From the NCBI GenBank assembly GCA_001800975.1, contig MGWK01000060.1, positions 1-64,000 of the forward strand: a DNA stretch of 64,000 nucleotides, read 5' to 3'. Numbering within the stretch: position 1 is the stretch's first letter; every line of letters starts with the position of its first letter. The notes under the pieces were generated by a model. It saw nothing but the letters and a program-made list of their open reading frames with translations, ran no database searches and was not told the DNA's origin. The position numbers and the translations under genes are program-made. This document shows positions 55,273 through 64,000 of the stretch, one piece after another. This stretch comes from Flavobacteria bacterium RIFCSPLOWO2_12_FULL_35_11. GTDB lineage: Bacteria; Bacteroidota; Bacteroidia; Flavobacteriales; Flavobacteriaceae.

Positions 55273-56100
55273 ATGAAAAAATATTTAATTTTATGCTTTA
55301 TTTTAGTCTTTGCGCTAACAAGTGCAAATGCACAATATAAAGATTCAAACCACCACCACTATATAGGAGATACCTGCAAGGTTGGGCCAAGATTTGCCCC
55401 TCAAGCAGGAGACTTTACAGCGGCTATGGTTTTTGGACGAGGAGCATATCTAAATGGAGGTGAAGGTTTAGTTGTACCAGATTCTTTTGATCCTGTAAGC
55501 GGTGCCGCACCGTATGCAAATGATGTAGAAGCCAACAGCAACGACATTACCAATATGGTTGGTGCAGAAACAAGATATTACGTTACAAATAGATTTGCCC
55601 TTACTTTAAGTGGCGGCGCTATTTTACGAAATACCCCTGCAAAACTGTCTATACCTGGTATACCTAATACTGATGTTCCTGCATATGATGCAGTTGTGGC
55701 CGATGAACGTATCGACGCAAGCATTTCAGTAGGCGGACAATGGTTGTTCAATACCAAAAACGACCGTTTATTTCCTTATATAGGATTTTCGCTACCTTTT
55801 GACTATGCAAGAAGATCATTATACGACCCAACTATTACAGTTGATAACGTAGGGAATGTTGTGATTACAGATTTAGGTGCTCGCCACGTAGATATTACCG
55901 CTTTCGGCATACAGGCAGTTGCAGGAGTTGATTATTACATTGCTAAAGATGTTTTCTTTGGTTTTGATATCAAACCGGTTTCTTATACTTATGCTTATAG
56001 CGTTAAAGTGCCAGGCCCAGGGTTATACAACCTTGAAGCTGACACAAATACATTATCATTTTTTGCTCAATTTTCATTCAAAGTTGGGTTTAAATTTTAA
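55273..56100 (+). CDS. Outer-membrane beta-barrel protein, BT1926-like
   Basis: 275 aa. Signal peptide to TSANAQ. Alternating hydrophobic strands typical of an 8-10-stranded barrel: FTAAMVFGRGAYLNGG, MVGAETRYYVTNRFALTLSGG, SISVGGQWLFNTKNDRLFPYIGF, with a terminal Phe (VGFKF), the usual OMP C-terminal residue. Sequence pattern is close to what I recall of the BT1926 family, found next to the S-layer protein BT1927 in Bacteroides. Could serve as an anchor or secretion partner for the preceding lipoprotein. Follows it by 81 bases with a hairpin between. Confidence 0.75.
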   Translation: MKKYLILCFILVFALTSANAQYKDSNHHHYIGDTCKVGPRFAPQAGDFTAAMVFGRGAYLNGGEGLVVPDSFDPVSGAAPYANDVEANSNDITNMVGAETRYYVTNRFALTLSGGAILRNTPAKLSIPGIPNTDVPAYDAVVADERIDASISVGGQWLFNTKNDRLFPYIGFSLPFDYARRSLYDPTITVDNVGNVVITDLGARHVDITAFGIQAVAGVDYYIAKDVFFGFDIKPVSYTYAYSVKVPGPGLYNLEADTNTLSFFAQFSFKVGFKF

Positions 56101-56125
56101 TTTGTAGGTTAATAAATTGATAAGG

Positions 56126-56153
56126 AAGGGTTGCATTTGCAGCCCTTTTTTTT
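56126..56153 (+). terminator. Intrinsic terminator after the barrel gene
   Basis: AAGGGTTGCA/TGCAGCCCTT stem followed by eight T. Sequence is similar to the upstream hairpin at 55211. Confidence 0.85.
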
Positions 56154-56155
56154 AT

Positions 56156-56195
56156 GCTGAACTTTTTTGTGCTGAACTTGTTTCAGCATCTGCAA
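56156..56195 (+). repeat. GCTGAACTTGTTTCAGC intergenic repeat
   Basis: TGCTGAACTT then GTGCTGAACTTGTTTCAGCA, same family as 58696-58762. Confidence 0.6.
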
Positions 56196-56241
56196 ATGTT
56201 CAACTCAATTATGTTTAAAAAATCTATTCAAAAGACCCTTA

Positions 56242-56312
56242 GCTGGTGCGAGCGTCACGCGCGTACCTCGTACCCATGCTAGCACCGTCACGAGCGACAC
56301 GCTCGCGCTAGC
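56242..56312. repeat. REP-like palindromic element D
   Basis: GCTGGTGCGAGCGTCACGCG ... inverted half CACGAGCGACACGCTCGCGC TAGC, downstream of the barrel gene. The 390-base gap to tex holds only repeats and a terminator. Confidence 0.8.
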
Positions 56313-56395
56313 AACTGGTATTTTAGTATGTTGGAATTGGTATGTTGGATAATAAATGCACACGCGTATTGAAATAATATCACAATCACGAGCGA

Positions 56396-56410
56396 CACGC
56401 TCGCGCTGGC
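56396..56410. repeat. REP-like single half-element E
   Basis: The bases TCACGAGCGACACGC followed by TCGCGCTGGC form only one half of the element; no partner half is seen upstream. The half extends from 56396 through 56410. Confidence 0.6.
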
Positions 56411-56424
56411 ATTAGGGATTACAA

Positions 56425-56496
56425 GCTTCAACAGTTAAACAATTCAACGTTTACACGCTTCAACGATTAAACAATTAAACAGTTAAACGCTTACAC
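56425..56496 (+). repeat. Period-8 tract running into the tex stop codon
   Basis: Nine units of consensus NNTTMAAC (for example GATTAAAC AATTAAAC), the last overlapping the tex stop at 56491-56493. Confidence 0.8.
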
Positions 56497-58614
56497 ATTT
56501 AAAGAAAGTTGTATCCGTTTTCTTGGAATATCTACCTCCAACACTTTCACAATCACGTGTTGCTGCAAACTGACAATTGAATTAACGTCGCTCACAAATG
56601 TATCGGATAAATTGGAGATATGAACCAAGCCACCTTCTTTAATGCCTATATCAACAAAACAACCGAAATTTGTAATGTTATTTACAATTCCCGGCAATAA
56701 CATACCTTCACGCAAATCATTGATGGAAGTGATATTTTGGTTAAAAGAAAATACCTTTGCTTTTTGGCGCGGATCCAATCCGGGTTTTTCTAACTCTTTG
56801 AGCACATCTTTTAAAGTAGGCAATCCTATGGATTCTGACACGTAATTTTCCAATTGAATCGCATGCAAAATAGCCTTATTTCCAATAAGTTCAGAAATAG
56901 CCACATGATTGTCCGTTGCCATTTTGTGAACTATTTCATAGCTTTCGGGATGAACGGCAGAATCATCCAGTAAATTTTTAGCATTTTTAATTCGTAAAAA
57001 TCCAGCACTTTGCTCAAAAGCCTTATCTCCAAGTCTAGCCACCTTTTTAATGTCATTTCTTGATAAAAACGCACCATTCATAGTTCTGAACGCCACGATA
57101 TTTTCCGCCAACTTTGGACCGATCCCAGACACATAACTCAACAAAGATTCACTTGCCGTATTGATATTAACCCCAACCATATTTACACAGCTTTCAACAG
57201 TGCTGTCCAAAGCAATTTTTAATTTAGTTTGGTCCACATCATGCTGGTATTGACCAACACCAATAGATTTTGCATCAATTTTTACCAATTCCGCCAAAGG
57301 ATCAGACAACCTTCGTCCAATAGAAACAGCACCTCGAACAGTTACATCGCAATTGGGAAACTCATCACGCGCTATTTTTGAAGCGGAATAAATAGAGGCC
57401 CCGGCTTCACTTACTACATAAACCTCTATATCCGTATAAAATTTGATGTTCTTTATAAATTGTTCTGTTTCACGTGAAGCGGTGCCATTGCCAATTGCGA
57501 TTGCTTCAATTTTATAAGCGCTTACCAAAGAACTAATTTTGCCAGAGGCGCCTTTTAAGTCATTTTGTGGCGCATTGGGATAAATTGTCTCATTATAGAC
57601 CAAATCGCCCTGAGCGCCCAGGCAAACCACTTTACAGCCCGATTTAAATCCGGGATCAATGGCCAAAATGTTTTTTTCTCCAAGCGGCGCACCCAACAAC
57701 AATTGTTTTAAGTTTTTTGCAAAAACCTGAATGGCGGAATCATCGGCTTTTTCCTTCGCCAAATTTAACCTTTCATTCGCCAAGGCCGGGAAAAGCAGCC
57801 TTTTATAGGCATCTTGAATCGCAATTTTAATATGGGCAGCGCACTCATTTCTTGAATTGATAATCCGCTCTTCCATTTTAGAAATGGCCTTTTCGTCATC
57901 TATTTCAACTTTCACGCGAATAAACCCTTCATTTTCTGCGCGTAAAATGGCCAATAAACGATGCGATGGACATCGGCTCAACGATTCTGAAAAATTAAAA
58001 TAATCACGATATTTTTGGGCTTTCTCGTCAGCAGCTTTTGTTTTTATTACAGTGGAGGAAATAACGGCAAACTTTTCCAATTGATATCGAATGCTGTTTC
58101 TGATATCGGTTCGCTCATTAATCCATTCCGAAATAATATGTTGTGCACCTTCAAAAGCTTCGGTAACCGTTTTTACTTCAGCTGTGGTGTATTTTTGGGC
58201 AATCTCAGCAATATTCTCAGCTCGCTGACTCATAATGATTTTTGCCAAAGGTTCCAAACCTTGGTTACGCGCAATTTCGGCTTTTGTTTTTCGCTTTTTC
58301 TTAAACGGAAGGTAAAGATCTTCCAAGGTGATTAAATCGTTTGCGGCAATAATTTTCGCTTTCAATTCGTCAGTTAAAACTTCTTGGGCGGCCAATTCTT
58401 TGATGATGGCAGTTTTGCGTTTTTCCAACACTTCAAACTGTAATTTATACTTAACAATTTCACCAATTTGAACTTCATCCAAACCACCTGTCAATTCTTT
58501 TCTGTATCGGGAAATAAATGGAATGGTACAATCCTCATTTAACAATTGTACCGTATTTTGAATGCCTTTATCGGGAAGGTTGGTAAAGGATTTTATATAA
58601 TTGCGTAGTTGCAT
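56491..58614 (-). CDS. tex: RNA-binding transcriptional accessory protein Tex
   Basis: 707 aa. Tex-family protein with N-terminal helical domains, a YqgF/RNase H-like domain (AIDPGFKSGCKVV and AIGNGTASRETE), helix-hairpin-helix motifs (LLSYVSGIGPKLAENIVAFR) and a C-terminal S1 RNA-binding domain (GMLLPGIVNNITNFGCFVDIG). Roles in transcription and RNA handling are known for homologues. Length slightly shorter than E. coli Tex, as usual here. Its stop region is overlapped by a period-8 repeat. Confidence 0.95.
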   Translation of the reverse strand: MQLRNYIKSFTNLPDKGIQNTVQLLNEDCTIPFISRYRKELTGGLDEVQIGEIVKYKLQFEVLEKRKTAIIKELAAQEVLTDELKAKIIAANDLITLEDLYLPFKKKRKTKAEIARNQGLEPLAKIIMSQRAENIAEIAQKYTTAEVKTVTEAFEGAQHIISEWINERTDIRNSIRYQLEKFAVISSTVIKTKAADEKAQKYRDYFNFSESLSRCPSHRLLAILRAENEGFIRVKVEIDDEKAISKMEERIINSRNECAAHIKIAIQDAYKRLLFPALANERLNLAKEKADDSAIQVFAKNLKQLLLGAPLGEKNILAIDPGFKSGCKVVCLGAQGDLVYNETIYPNAPQNDLKGASGKISSLVSAYKIEAIAIGNGTASRETEQFIKNIKFYTDIEVYVVSEAGASIYSASKIARDEFPNCDVTVRGAVSIGRRLSDPLAELVKIDAKSIGVGQYQHDVDQTKLKIALDSTVESCVNMVGVNINTASESLLSYVSGIGPKLAENIVAFRTMNGAFLSRNDIKKVARLGDKAFEQSAGFLRIKNAKNLLDDSAVHPESYEIVHKMATDNHVAISELIGNKAILHAIQLENYVSESIGLPTLKDVLKELEKPGLDPRQKAKVFSFNQNITSINDLREGMLLPGIVNNITNFGCFVDIGIKEGGLVHISNLSDTFVSDVNSIVSLQQHVIVKVLEVDIPRKRIQLSLNV

Positions 58615-58695
58615 TTTTGAATTTAGTTAACAGATGGCAGTTTCAGTTTACAGTCAAAGAAACTGTTTAAAATATTTAATTTTGACAAAAAAATC

Positions 58696-58762
58696 GTCAC
58701 CCTGAACTTGTTTCAGGGTCTCACCAAATAAGTATGAGATGCTGAACCAAGTTCAGCATGAC
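58696..58762. repeat. Paired inverted CTGAACTTG...TTCAG intergenic repeat
   Basis: GTCACCCTGAACTTGTTTCAG plus GGTCTCA, then in inverse GTCATGCTGAACTTGGTTCAG plus CATCTCA. Each half is a hairpin; the stem changes from CCC/GGG to TGC/GCA with pairing kept. Confidence 0.8.
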
Positions 58763-58787
58763 ATCTGCAGATTAATTGAAAAAAAGA

Positions 58788-60848
58788 CTAACTTATTTGC
58801 GCGCCATTGCTAACCGAATCATTTTCAGGTTCAATAAATGCCAGCTTGCCATCGGCCGTATTGGTCATTAAAATCATTCCCATACTTTCGATGCCTTTTA
58901 AATTTCTTGGTGCCAGATTAACCAAAACCGTCACTTTTTGTCCGATGATATCTTCCGGGTTAAAACTTTCTGCGATACCGGATACTATGGTGCGGACATC
59001 AATACCAACATCAACTTTAAGTTGCAGTAGCTTTTTAGTTTTCGGAACTTTAATCGCATCAATAATAGTTCCAACCCTAATGTCCAATTTTGTGAAATCA
59101 TCGAATTCAATGGTTTCCTTTTGGGGTTCAACAACATTATTTTCTGAAATATTAGCCAATTTAGTTGCTTCCAACCTGTCTAATTGAATTTGGATTTCAC
59201 TGTCTTCAATTTTCGCAAACAACAATTCTCCTTTGCTAATTTGGTGATTTGGATGCAGTAATTCTTCTTTTTCTTCAACATCATTCCAAGCCAATTCATT
59301 AGTGCCAATATTGAGGATTTTTTTTAATTTTTCTGAAGTAAACGGCAAAAAAGGCTCGCTCAAAACCGCCAAAGCAGTGGCAATTTGCAAGGCAACATAC
59401 ATGACTGTTTTTACACGTTCTTCATCTTCTTTGATCATTTTCCATGGTTCTTCATCGGCCAAATATTTGTTTCCCAATCGCGCCAAATTCAGTAACTCTT
59501 GCGAGGCTTCCCTAAACCTGAAGCGAGCTATTGAATTGCCAATTATGGAAGGGAATTTTTGCAATTTTTCCAAAGTTTCATTATCAATGTCAGAAAACTC
59601 ATTGGGCTCAGGAACACTACCGTTATAATATTTTTCAGTTAAAACAACCACTCTATTGATAAAATTGCCAAAAATTGCCACCAGTTCGTTGTTGTTTCTT
59701 GCCTGAAAATCTTTCCAGGTAAAATCGTTGTCCTTTGTTTCCGGCGCATTGGCCGTTAAAGCATAGCGCAATACATCTTGTTTATTTGGAAAATCTTCCA
59801 AATATTCGTGTAGCCAAACCGCCCAATTTTTTGAGGTGGAGATTTTATTGCCTTCCAAGTTTAAGAATTCATTTGCAGGCACATTTTCAGGCAAAATATA
59901 AGTGCCTTCAGCTTTTAGCATCGCCGGAAAAATAATGCAATGAAATACAATATTGTCTTTGCCAATAAAATGAATCAATTTTGTGTCTTTGTCTTTCCAA
60001 TAAGGTTCCCAGTCTTTTCCTTCGCGCGCCGCCCATTCTTTGGTTGAAGAAATATAACCGATAGGTGCATCAAACCAAACGTACAACACTTTTCCTTCAG
60101 CATTTTCAACCGGTACCGGAATTCCCCAATCCAAATCTCGCGTTACCGCTCTTGGTTTCAGTCCGTCGTCCAGCCACGATTTAACTTGTCCTAACACATT
60201 CGCTTTCCAATCGTTTTTATGGCCTTCCACAATCCATTCGCGCAGCCATTTTTCATACTTTTCCAAAGGCAAATACCAATGTTTTGTCATTTTTTTGGTG
60301 GGTACATTTCCTGTAATTGCTGATTTCGGATTGATTAAATCGGTTGCATTGTGGCTTGTTCCGCATTTTTCGCATTGGTCGCCGTAGCTTTCTTCATTGC
60401 CGCATTTCGGACAAGTGCCAACCACAAATCTGTCCGCCAAAAACTGGTTCGCTTCCTCGTCATACAATTGTTCGCTGGTTTCTTCAATAAATTTTCCTTC
60501 ATCATATAATTTCATAAAAAATTCAGAAGCTGTTTTATGGTGAATTTCTGCTGATGTACGCGAATAATTATCAAAAGAAATTCCGAAATCTTCAAAAGAT
60601 TTTTTAATGATGGCATGGTATTTATCCACCACATCCTGTGGCGAAATGCCCTCTTTTTTTGCTTTAATGGTAATTGGCACGCCGTGTTCGTCAGATCCGC
60701 AAATGTAAATCACATCGTTTCCAGTAATGCGCAAATAACGTGCGTAAATATCGGCAGGAACATAAACGCCCGCCAAATGCCCAATATGAACCGGGCCGTT
60801 GGTGTAAGGCAGCGCTGCCGTAATGGTATATCTTTTTAAATTGCTCAT
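58788..60848 (-). CDS. metG: Methionyl-tRNA synthetase
   Basis: 686 aa from ATG 60848; the ORF-track GTG start adds seven residues. Charges initiator and elongator tRNA-Met. HIGH motif in [13 protein letters not shown] near the start, KMSKS-equivalent NKISTSKNW, and a zinc knuckle [17 protein letters not shown] (~147-163). The C-terminus carries an EMAP-II-like tRNA-binding domain ([12 protein letters not shown] ... [14 protein letters not shown]), so it is the dimeric full-length form. Monocistronic on the minus strand, divergent from ldcA. Confidence 0.97.
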   Translation of the reverse strand: MSNLKRYTITAALPYTNGPVHIGHLAGVYVPADIYARYLRITGNDVIYICGSDEHGVPITIKAKKEGISPQDVVDKYHAIIKKSFEDFGISFDNYSRTSAEIHHKTASEFFMKLYDEGKFIEETSEQLYDEEANQFLADRFVVGTCPKCGNEESYGDQCEKCGTSHNATDLINPKSAITGNVPTKKMTKHWYLPLEKYEKWLREWIVEGHKNDWKANVLGQVKSWLDDGLKPRAVTRDLDWGIPVPVENAEGKVLYVWFDAPIGYISSTKEWAAREGKDWEPYWKDKDTKLIHFIGKDNIVFHCIIFPAMLKAEGTYILPENVPANEFLNLEGNKISTSKNWAVWLHEYLEDFPNKQDVLRYALTANAPETKDNDFTWKDFQARNNNELVAIFGNFINRVVVLTEKYYNGSVPEPNEFSDIDNETLEKLQKFPSIIGNSIARFRFREASQELLNLARLGNKYLADEEPWKMIKEDEERVKTVMYVALQIATALAVLSEPFLPFTSEKLKKILNIGTNELAWNDVEEKEELLHPNHQISKGELLFAKIEDSEIQIQLDRLEATKLANISENNVVEPQKETIEFDDFTKLDIRVGTIIDAIKVPKTKKLLQLKVDVGIDVRTIVSGIAESFNPEDIIGQKVTVLVNLAPRNLKGIESMGMILMTNTADGKLAFIEPENDSVSNGAQIS

Positions 60849-60948
60849 CAAAATTTGTTTAAGTGCCACAAAAATAAGGATTGTTTCCTAGAAAAGTGAA
60901 TAGTTGATTCGGTTTTCGTAATTTGCATTATGTTTTATTAATTTTATT

Positions 60949-61848
60949 ATGATTCATCCCAACTATTTGCAAAAAGAAGATACTGTTGCCATTGTTTCAA
61001 CAGCACGGAAAATTTCTTCAGATAAAATAATTCCTGCCATTAAATTATTGGAAAAATGGGGACTGAATGTAATTATTGGAGAAACTATTGGTTCAGAAGA
61101 AAATCAATTTGCTGCTTCAGATGAAAAAAGAATTGCAGATTTTCAACAACTATTAGACAACCCAAAAGTCAAGGCGATTTGGTGCGCACGTGGCGGTTAT
61201 GGAACTGTAAGAATTGTTGACAAACTTGATTTTTCAGCATTTAAAAAATACCCAAAATGGATTGTCGGCTATTCCGACATCACAGTTTTACACAACCACA
61301 TTCATAAATTAGGCGTAGAAACATTGCATGCAACTATGCCAATTAATATAGAAAATAACAGCAAAAACGCCTTAGCAACCTTACAAAAAAGCCTCTTCGG
61401 AAAAAATTTGTCTTATGAAATTCCTGCTGATGAAAAAAATAAATCAGGAAATGCTTCAGGTGAACTTGTGGGCGGAAATTTATCTGTTTTATATAGTTTA
61501 CTAGGAAGTAAATCGGCCATAAAAACCGCCGGTAAAATTCTTTTTATGGAAGATTTGGATGAATATTTATACCATATCGACAGGATGTGCATGAACCTGA
61601 AACGAAACGGCTATTTCGATAATTTAAAAGGATTGGTTGTTGGCGGAATGAGTGATATGCACGACAATGAAATTCCTTTTGGCAAAACTCCGGAAGAAAT
61701 TATTTTAGATTGCGTTTCTGAATATGATTTTCCGGTGGTTTTTAATTTTCCTGCCGGACATTTGGATGATAACCGAGCATTGATTTTAGGACGAAAAGTT
61801 GAATTAAGTGTAACGCCCGAAAAAGCAATGCTTAAATTTTTACAATAA
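60949..61848 (+). CDS. ldcA: S66 LD-carboxypeptidase (muramoyltetrapeptide carboxypeptidase)
   Basis: 299 aa. Recycles peptidoglycan by removing the terminal D-Ala from tetrapeptides. Catalytic Ser in VGYSDITVL (~107), catalytic Glu in FMEDLDEYLYHIDRM (~201), and His in AGHLDDNRA (~282). No signal peptide, so cytoplasmic. Normal length. The TAA stop shares its final A with the ATG of yraN (TAATG), so the two genes are translationally coupled. Confidence 0.94.
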   Translation: MIHPNYLQKEDTVAIVSTARKISSDKIIPAIKLLEKWGLNVIIGETIGSEENQFAASDEKRIADFQQLLDNPKVKAIWCARGGYGTVRIVDKLDFSAFKKYPKWIVGYSDITVLHNHIHKLGVETLHATMPINIENNSKNALATLQKSLFGKNLSYEIPADEKNKSGNASGELVGGNLSVLYSLLGSKSAIKTAGKILFMEDLDEYLYHIDRMCMNLKRNGYFDNLKGLVVGGMSDMHDNEIPFGKTPEEIILDCVSEYDFPVVFNFPAGHLDDNRALILGRKVELSVTPEKAMLKFLQ

Positions 61849-62207
61849 TGGCAACACACAACGAACTGGGAGAATTGGGCGAAGAACTTGCCGTAGAAGA
61901 ACTTAAAAAAAATGGCTATGAAATTGTGGAACGCAATTGGCGCTATAAAAAAGCGGAAATTGACATTATTGCACGAAAAAATGATGTTTTGGCCATTGTT
62001 GAAGTAAAAACCCGTTCATCAGATTATTTTGGGGATCCGCAGGATTTTGTGAATTCCAAAAAAATTAAAATGTTGGTGGAAGCCGTAAATGAATATGTAA
62101 TTTCCAAAGATTTGGATGTTGAAGTCCGCTTCGACATTATTGCCATCATAAAAAATGAAAACAAACTTACACTTGAGCATCTTGAAGATGCTTTTTTTCA
62201 TTTTTAA
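61848..62207 (+). CDS. yraN: YraN family (UPF0102) endonuclease-like protein
   Basis: 119 aa. Restriction-endonuclease-like fold. HNELGELGEELAVEELKKNGYEI (helix 1) with the D-x-n-(E)x K catalytic pattern KAEIDIIARKNDVLAIVEVKTRSSDYFG (~36-63). The family is widespread and its cellular role is uncertain, likely in DNA repair or processing. Coupled to ldcA by a 1-base overlap; its last 4 bases overlap the tail of the opposite-strand TlpA-like gene. Confidence 0.92.
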   Translation: MATHNELGELGEELAVEELKKNGYEIVERNWRYKKAEIDIIARKNDVLAIVEVKTRSSDYFGDPQDFVNSKKIKMLVEAVNEYVISKDLDVEVRFDIIAIIKNENKLTLEHLEDAFFHF

Positions 62208-63550
62208 TTTTCAAAATAGGCCTTAACATCATCAAAATGTTCAGGTTTTGCAACAATTCTCTTTTCTTGGTCGAGTATAAAATAAGTAGGCGTTGAATTA
62301 ATTTTGTATTCATGAGCCATTTCATTTTCCCATTTTTTTAAGCCTAAAATATTCGTCCACGTTGTTAATTTTGAAGTGAATTGCTCATAGTCTTTATTAT
62401 TGTCTTCCAAAGCCACGGCAATCACGTGCATTTTGTTGTTTCCGTTCGTAAATTCATACAACTTGGGGATTTCCTGCAAACAATGTGAACAAGTTGTGCT
62501 CCAAAAAACCAGGATGTAATTTTCTGAAATAGTCAATTCACTTAATTTTTTTTGCACGCCATTTTCTTCCCAAGTAATTTCGGGCGCCTTGTTTCCAATA
62601 GCCAATTTAATTTTTGATTGCATTTCGTCAACAAACGCTTCATCTTTGAAATTCGCAGGTAATTTGCTGTAGAAATTATCAAGTACAAAGTCAATCAAAG
62701 GCATATTTTCAAACTGCTCAAAGGCGTATATTAAAGAAGTTAAAATCTCACTTTTCACTTCATTATTTCCGCCAACTTTTTGCATCACTTCACTTATCGC
62801 ATTTTTGTACAATGCATTTTGAACCTGAACATCATCCGAAACATTCAAATAAAACACATATTCAATGGCTTTTTCACCAAAAAAGTTTGAGTTTTTCATT
62901 GCATTGTCCTCAAAATTTATGAAATCAAAATAATGTTGTTTTACGCTGTTTAAATATTCCTGCGGTGAGGTAAAAAGCGTGGGCGCAAAATAATTACGGG
63001 CCGATTTTATAAAATGATTCGCCAATTTACCCTCAGTTCTTTTTTCATATTCACTTTGAGTTTTGGCATAAATATTTAAGGTTTCAGCAAATAAATCAAT
63101 GGTAATTTTATCTTGTTTTTTATCCTTCAGCCCAAAAAATGTTATTTGCAACGAATCCAGTCTTTGCTTCACAATTGCAGTTTCATTCAAATAATTGGCA
63201 TAAGTTTTATTTTCTTCTGAATTTGAAAATTCTAAAGTGCTTGAAATATTTAATGGGTCAAATTTTAACTTAACATCAGCTTGGCTAAAAAGAAAATCAA
63301 TATATCCTACAACTCCCGGATTGAAAGACAGTCGATACATTCCTGCTGAAGCTCCCTGCGGAATTTCCATTTTAAATTGGTCGTTGTCCATTTTTGAATT
63401 TGAAACATACACTTGTTTGGCGCCTTTTAATTGGTATAAAACAACTCGGGTCACCAAATTGTTTTTCGGACTTAAAGTGCCTGTAATTGTATTCTGACTT
63501 TGAACGCCCGCAGAAATAAATAATAGTGCACACAACAAATTTTTTAGCAT
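62204..63550 (-). CDS. TlpA-like periplasmic thiol-disulfide protein
   Basis: 448 aa. Signal peptide (to GVQSQ). N-terminal ~300 residues resemble the DUF4369-type beta region of Bacteroidota thioredoxin-like proteins; the C-terminal ~120 residues are a thioredoxin fold with WSTTCSHCLQEIP (CxxC, ~352) and the cis-Pro near NSTPTYFIL. Predicted periplasmic disulfide reductase or isomerase. It converges with yraN, overlapping by 4 bases. Confidence 0.88.
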   Translation of the reverse strand: MLKNLLCALLFISAGVQSQNTITGTLSPKNNLVTRVVLYQLKGAKQVYVSNSKMDNDQFKMEIPQGASAGMYRLSFNPGVVGYIDFLFSQADVKLKFDPLNISSTLEFSNSEENKTYANYLNETAIVKQRLDSLQITFFGLKDKKQDKITIDLFAETLNIYAKTQSEYEKRTEGKLANHFIKSARNYFAPTLFTSPQEYLNSVKQHYFDFINFEDNAMKNSNFFGEKAIEYVFYLNVSDDVQVQNALYKNAISEVMQKVGGNNEVKSEILTSLIYAFEQFENMPLIDFVLDNFYSKLPANFKDEAFVDEMQSKIKLAIGNKAPEITWEENGVQKKLSELTISENYILVFWSTTCSHCLQEIPKLYEFTNGNNKMHVIAVALEDNNKDYEQFTSKLTTWTNILGLKKWENEMAHEYKINSTPTYFILDQEKRIVAKPEHFDDVKAYFEN

Positions 63551-63625
63551 TTTCCTTTTTTTTGTATTATTTATTCATAAATCACGCCAAAAGTAACTAT
63601 TTTTATTTTTCTGAAACTTTATAGT

Positions 63626-64000
63626 ATGAATTTTGACCATAAAATAATATGGATTACCGGCGCATCATCGGGCATTGGAAAATCCTTGGCTATTGCGCTT
63701 TCAAAACAACACACAAAATTAATTCTCTCTTCCCGAAATGAAAAGGAACTGAATGCTGTGAAAAATAGCTGTGAACATCCTGAAAATATCAAAGTTTTAC
63801 CGCTCGATTTGGAAGATTATATGAGTTTGTCCAGCAAAGTTGAAAAGGCTTTGTCGCTATTTGGCAGTGTTGATATGCTGTTTAACAACGGCGGAATCAG
63901 CCAACGGTCGTATGCTAAAGACACAGCAATTTCCGTGGATAAACGCATTATGGACATTAATTATTTGGGAACGGTGGCACTTACGAAAACGCTTCTGCCT
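63626..64000 (+). CDS. Short-chain dehydrogenase/reductase, truncated at window end
   Basis: Partial: 125 codons to the window edge, not in the ORF track. The N-terminal NAD(P)-binding WITGASSGIGKSLA and the NNGGISQRS segment are SDR signatures (NNAG-like with Gly). The catalytic YxxxK would lie beyond the edge. Starts 75 bases after the TlpA-like start codon on the opposite strand. Substrate unknown. Confidence 0.88.
   Translation, partial: MNFDHKIIWITGASSGIGKSLAIALSKQHTKLILSSRNEKELNAVKNSCEHPENIKVLPLDLEDYMSLSSKVEKALSLFGSVDMLFNNGGISQRSYAKDTAISVDKRIMDINYLGTVALTKTLLP

Overview
The window is chromosomal DNA from a low-GC member of the Bacteroidota, almost certainly Flavobacteriaceae. The evidence is a type IX secretion (T9SS) C-terminal sorting domain, the gliding-motility lipoprotein gene gldH beside ricT and a class A penicillin-binding protein, DUF4286 and DUF4837 proteins, many lipoproteins with SC/AC lipoboxes, Bacteroidota-type promoters (TTG-N19/20-TAnnTTTG) and A-rich leaders in place of strong Shine-Dalgarno sites. 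I do not assign a genus. There is no rRNA, CRISPR array, prophage or intact insertion sequence. One tRNA gene (tRNA-Cys) is present.

Layout. 0-4 kb: a secreted metzincin protease with a P-domain and T9SS tail. 4-15 kb: housekeeping genes ribF, a small lipoprotein, serS, an antisense 47-codon ORF missed by the ORF track, a TPR protein, DUF4286, rsmA, mgtE, a SpoU-type methyltransferase and mutS. 15.1-19.4 kb: a clearly more AT-rich two-gene envelope module (carboxypeptidase-regulatory-domain protein, then an MG2/TonB-plug protein). 19.5-26.5 kb: tatA, an O-methyltransferase, an ECF sigma factor with a tiny soluble zinc anti-sigma factor, M1 and S8 peptidases, an MBL hydrolase and tRNA-Cys. 26.8-42 kb: folB, glnS, DUF4837 lipoprotein, LysM lytic transglycosylase, OmpA lipoprotein, exonuclease III, CoA-transferase scoAB, PBP1A, gldH, ricT, ferredoxin, a U32 protein and asd. 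42-50 kb: a second S8 lipoprotease, AsmA-like protein, thioredoxin, DoxX and prolyl oligopeptidase. 50-56.5 kb: a DEAD-box helicase with a duplicated 3' end, REP-like elements, and a strong-promoter locus for a 931-aa alanine-rich coiled-coil lipoprotein plus an outer-membrane beta-barrel. 56.5-64 kb: tex, metG, an S66 carboxypeptidase, yraN, a TlpA-like protein and a truncated SDR gene.

Functional themes are envelope biogenesis and peptidoglycan turnover (PBP1A, LysM transglycosylase, LD-carboxypeptidase, OmpA, AsmA), extracellular or periplasmic proteolysis (M12B-like, M1, two S8, S9, consistent with a protein-degrading lifestyle), and translation (serS, glnS, metG, rsmA, tRNA-Cys).

The most interesting material lies outside ordinary genes. 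(1) The 52.4-56.1 kb locus resembles in architecture a Bacteroidota S-layer operon (coiled-coil lipoprotein plus BT1926-like barrel) with an internal hairpin between the genes. (2) Five REP-like palindromes cluster only around that locus, and one sits inside a 95-bp duplication of the helicase 3' end. (3) Three copies of an intergenic element with conserved ends and a hairpin whose stem changes sequence while keeping pairing. (4) A tandem pair of about 131-bp MITE-like elements. (5) Degenerate period-7 and period-8 tracts in many intergenic gaps, two of which run into stop codons. (6) A perfect 31-bp-arm palindrome between glnS and a convergent gene.
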